Made by a program: the position numbers and the translations under genes. Below, piece by piece: positions 60,801-64,000 of a stretch of 64,000 nt of DNA. The notes beneath the pieces were generated by a model. It had not been told where the DNA came from, made no database searches, and saw nothing but the letters and a program-made list of their open reading frames with translations. This DNA comes from Girardinichthys multiradiatus (taxonomy: Eukaryota; Chordata; Actinopteri; Cyprinodontiformes; Goodeidae), in contig NC_061816.1 of NCBI RefSeq assembly GCF_021462225.1, positions 374,480-438,479 of the forward strand. Reading direction: 5' to 3'. Numbering within the stretch: position 1 is the stretch's first letter; every line of letters starts with the position of its first letter.

Positions 60801-61516
60801 TGCAGAACCACCGGTTCTCTCTGCAGAACCACAGGTTCCCTAGCACCCATTCTCTCTCCAGAACCACAGGTTCCCTACCACCCATTCTCTCTGCAGAACT
60901 ACCGGTTCTCTCTGCAGAACCACAGATTCTCTCTGCAGAACCACGGGTTCTCTCTGCAGAACTACAGATTCTCTCTCCAGAACCGCAGGTTCCTTACCAC
61001 CCATTCTCTCTGCAGAACCACATATGTAGCCTTTTTACTCGCAGGCAGATCATTAAATATATTTTGGTGTAAAAATCGTCCGCGCCACTTCTTCTGTCCG
61101 GTTCTGAGATGCATTTTGGGTTTCATGGTGAAAATGATCCTAAACTGAAAATATTCATCAGAAAACCGCTGAGTTTATGTTGAAGAGGACAAATGTCTTA
61201 TAAGAGGCAGAAGAAATATTCTTCACATTGATTGAACAAGAGGAACCATCTGTGTCAGAACATCTTTCTGCTTAATCCCACTGCTGTTTTTCATAATTTC
61301 CTGTTTTCTTGTTTCATGCAGATTCCAGTTGGAGCCTGGCGGCAGATTTGGAGCGAACGGCCGGATCTTTAGATTCGGACCAGTTGTCCTTCAGAAAAGA
61401 CTCGGTTCTGATCCGTAGGAAGAGGAACGTGCTGTTTCCCAGCGGAGTGAAGCTCTGCTCCCAGGAGACGTTGGACCAGGCCCTCAACAACCATTTGAAC
61501 TTCTTCCACCTTAGAG
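57835..61516 (+). CDS. IMPG2: IMPG2-like interphotoreceptor matrix proteoglycan, first two exons (partial, runs off window)
   Basis: Secreted or membrane proteoglycan of the retinal extracellular matrix around photoreceptors. Exon 1 (57835-57907) encodes MAGKSVVLWTLWVVLLSGVL, a typical signal peptide, and ends in a GTGAGT donor. Exon 2 (61322-61516) joins in phase and carries RRKRNVLFPSGVKLC followed by LNNHLNFFHLR. This corresponds to the conserved IMPG1/IMPG2 segment (a dibasic RRKR site, then LFP.GVK.C and the NH..F/YF helix) just before the first conserved Cys-rich block. NH rather than the IMPG1 pattern, and the position directly downstream of SENP7 in the same orientation, favour IMPG2. 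The next exon, expected to begin with a VCQEA-like motif, was not found, so the gene continues past 64000. Intron 1 is mostly a minisatellite. Confidence 0.75.
58131..61022 (+). repeat. 21-bp minisatellite in IMPG2 intron 1 with a 1071-bp tandem duplication
   Basis: The base unit TTCTCTCTGCAGAACCACAG plus G is repeated throughout, with variants ACAGATTC, ACCGG, CTCTTCAG, and a spacer unit GGTTCCCTACCACCCATTCT. A block of 1071 bp, about 58785-59855, is repeated next to itself at about 59856-60926, followed by a short third start. Corresponding positions are identical over long stretches. Every base unit contains TCTCTCTGCAG, a strong 3'-splice-site consensus in sense orientation. Open frames here (up to 233 codons) come from the 21-bp period and are not considered genes. 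Confidence 0.95.
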
Positions 61517-64000
61517 GTAACTTCTGTTTCTTTATTTCCGCTGCAGCTTAGGAGCTTAAACAGGGAGTCTGCCAACAAAGGAGACACTCTGTGTCAGAGG
61601 TCAGAGGTCCCTCTGAGCAGATGCTCCACATAACCCTATTAACTGGTTGACCTTTGGCTATGACAAAGGTTTTGACAACCAGAGAGGCTGTAAAGGGAGG
61701 AGCTGGAATAAGTTGTATCTGTTCATTCTAGATCTGAATCCAGTCAGACAATAGCTGACGACCAGAAACTCCATAATTAAAACAGAAGATCTCAAGATGA
61801 AGGTTGTGGTTCAGTCCTTACAAAGGTGGTTCTGTGTGTGTTCTGGTCCTGATGATACCAGAAAGATTCATGAAGGCTTTCAACTTTCCAGCTTTATGTG
61901 CGAAAGGCTTAATGTTCAGACTTGGGACATCTGAACAGAACCAACAGAACAACAGTACCTCCCAAAGAGTACAGAGAGTTTTGGTTCCAGTCTCCTTCAG
62001 AAAAAAACGTACCTATTTAACCTCTTCAGAGGACTCCAAAGATCACCCTGATCAGAAGAACCTCCTCAGTCTTCTCTCAGCTCCTCCCTCGATGGTGGAG
62101 CTCCTCACCTTATCTAAGGCAGAGCCCATTTCAGCTGCTAGTAACCAGGGTCTGGTTCTTTCAGTCATGATTCAAGGAGCAGCCCTGGAGAAGTCCCACC
62201 TCCACTGAGAACAAGATCAGCACAGCTATTGCTTTGGGTTTACAAGGACTTACCAACCCTTAAGACCATCCCATGTGTCCCATAATGCTTCATCACCCCT
62301 ACATAATACCCTGAAGGACACAGTGGTAGATCTTCTCCACATCCACAAGACACGAGTGGACCAACTCTGGAAGGGTAAAGATCTGGTCCACTGTTCCTCC
62401 TGGACCTGAGGTCTGACAGTCAGTCCGTCCTCCTTTCCAACACCCTAGACCAGACTGATGGGATTCCTCAACGCTTTCTGCTCCCCCTTCCTAAATACTT
62501 GGACCAGCACCCCAGTCTGCCCCTCCACAGGTGTTGTCCCCGTCCCCCATGTGACCTCAACCACATCTGGCCAACGTTGTCCAGAGTCTTCAGCATCATT
62601 CCTGGTTCCCAGCCTCAGCAGCCTCCAGCATAGTGATGGACTCTTCTCCTGAGGACATCCAGACCTGGAGCTCAGGTTAATTATTCAATTATACCTCAGA
62701 TATAAGGAGCAGATCAGAGAGGTCCCACAGGCTGGTCCAGTCTTTTCTCTCTCAGACTTGGAGAACATCTCCACCATCTGGTTAATCCTGGGTTGGATTT
62801 GGTGAAAAGGGAAACTTTCTTTAGAGTGAACAACTCAGGAAGGTTTAAGTCCTAAAGAAGAATCAGGTGTTTGGACCTCAAAGGTCAGATTTCTCTGGTA
62901 CCTGGTTTTCCTGTTCACATATCGCCAGTCCTGTTGTCCTTCACCCCTGGCTGAAGTTTCTGAGCTGACATCTTTAGATGTTTACTCATCAATGTTTTTC
63001 TCATACAGAAGCAGCTAAGGTTGAGCTTCCAGCAGGATCATGAAGCGTTTCATGTGAAGACTGTGGTCCAGGGACACTAATAGTTCTTGTTCTAGATCTA
63101 CAGATTTTCTGAGATCTTGAACGTATGATGTAAAGTAAAGGGTTTAAATCTAATATGGGTCCCATAAGATCAGGTAATGTCCTTACCTTCCAGATATGAT
63201 GGTTTTTACCTGCAACCTTCAGACCATCTGGAAGAAGCAGACAGAAGTGACCCTCGGTTGATGCAGATCCTGTAAAACCAGCAGTAACAGACTCTGGTCA
63301 TGTTGTCACTGTCCCTCCAGCAGATCTGACAGATCTTTATTTCTGACTCCATTTTGAACCGCAGAAACAGACTTTATTAATCCTGCTGCACTCCTCAGAC
63401 TCAGAAGTTAGTTCTTCTTTATCAGAGTTCTGCTGTGGTCTCCTGATCAGATGTTTGCTCCAGGAGCCTCGATGCCTCCAATGAGCTATTTCTGTCTATG
63501 AAGATCCTCAGACAGAACCTTCTGCTAAGTTTTTACTGAAGCTTCTGTTTCCTCATCTGTCCTGAAGGACACAAAGGCCTCAGCTGTCCAGCACCAGCCT
63601 GTTTCCTCTTAAGTGTGTCCTTACCTGAGCTGAGGTCTCTGGCTCGTCCATGTGGTGCAGTTCAGTTTATGTTTTCTCCAAATCTGGTCATGATTGTCTA
63701 ATTTTAGCTGTTTTTCTGCACTTGCTGCAGTTTTCTTCTTTTGTGCTCAGTGTTTAATCTGACTGCTGGATGTCATCTACAGAAAAGCTAATCTACAGAA
63801 AATCACCACATTGTTTGACTTCAGATCATTCAGAAGAACGTCACTATCATCTAAACAGGCCGCTTGAAGGACCACCCGGCTCTGGTTTGGATTAGAAGTT
63901 TCTGTATGTCCAGGAAGTTCAAAACCTTCTGAATCAATGAACTAATTAAAGTCTCCAGAAACAGATAGGAGTTCATACATTAGAACCCGCTCTTATCATC
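61517..64000 (+). other. IMPG2 intron 2 (start), no exon recognised
   Basis: After the GTAACT donor at 61517 I see no exon that would continue IMPG2. A 134-codon plus-strand frame (61804-62208) has no domain and lacks flanking splice signals that fit the phase, so it is left as intronic. Confidence 0.5.

Overview
The window is nuclear DNA from a ray-finned fish (teleost). The evidence is small GT-AG introns in an animal gene, teleost-type L2-like LINE and Tc1 relics, a tRNA-like SINE head, retrovirus-like LTRs, and a SENP7-IMPG2 gene pair in the tandem arrangement known from other vertebrates. I cannot name the species.

Layout. Positions 1-17.4 kb hold no recognisable host gene. They are a patchwork of relics: a short LTR-like block, a LINE copy split by an insertion, TGTCA-bounded elements, a perfect 36-bp-arm palindrome, Tc1 ends and a 1.5-kb solo LTR. 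Positions 17.8-22.4 kb are a 24-bp minisatellite. Positions 22.4-28.4 kb hold a second large LTR-like block, a MITE with long terminal inverted repeats, a 5'-truncated LINE on the minus strand and a Tc1 transposase relic. Positions 28.46-43.87 kb are one uninterrupted minisatellite of 19- and 31-bp units, the dominant feature of the window. A broken retroviral pol fragment (minus strand) fills 44.1-45.7 kb.

Genes. Two protein-coding genes are supported, both on the plus strand. A SENP7-like SUMO protease (46.4-55.05 kb) was reconstructed here as 21 coding exons with all junctions in phase, about 805 residues, with a complete His-Asp-Cys triad. About 2.8 kb downstream starts an IMPG2-like interphotoreceptor matrix proteoglycan gene (from 57.8 kb). 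Its signal-peptide exon and second exon are present, and the rest lies beyond the right edge. IMPG2 intron 1 carries a 21-bp minisatellite with a 1071-bp tandem duplication. Two SENP7 introns carry 16-bp and 44-bp arrays, and another holds a Tc1 relic.

The genes are neighbours but not functionally linked: one edits nuclear SUMO chains, the other builds retinal extracellular matrix. What stands out is tandem-repeat expansion. Five unrelated arrays lie in 46 kb, four of them with units that resemble 3' splice sites on the plus strand. Because the units lack stop codons, they generate very long open frames that should not be read as genes.
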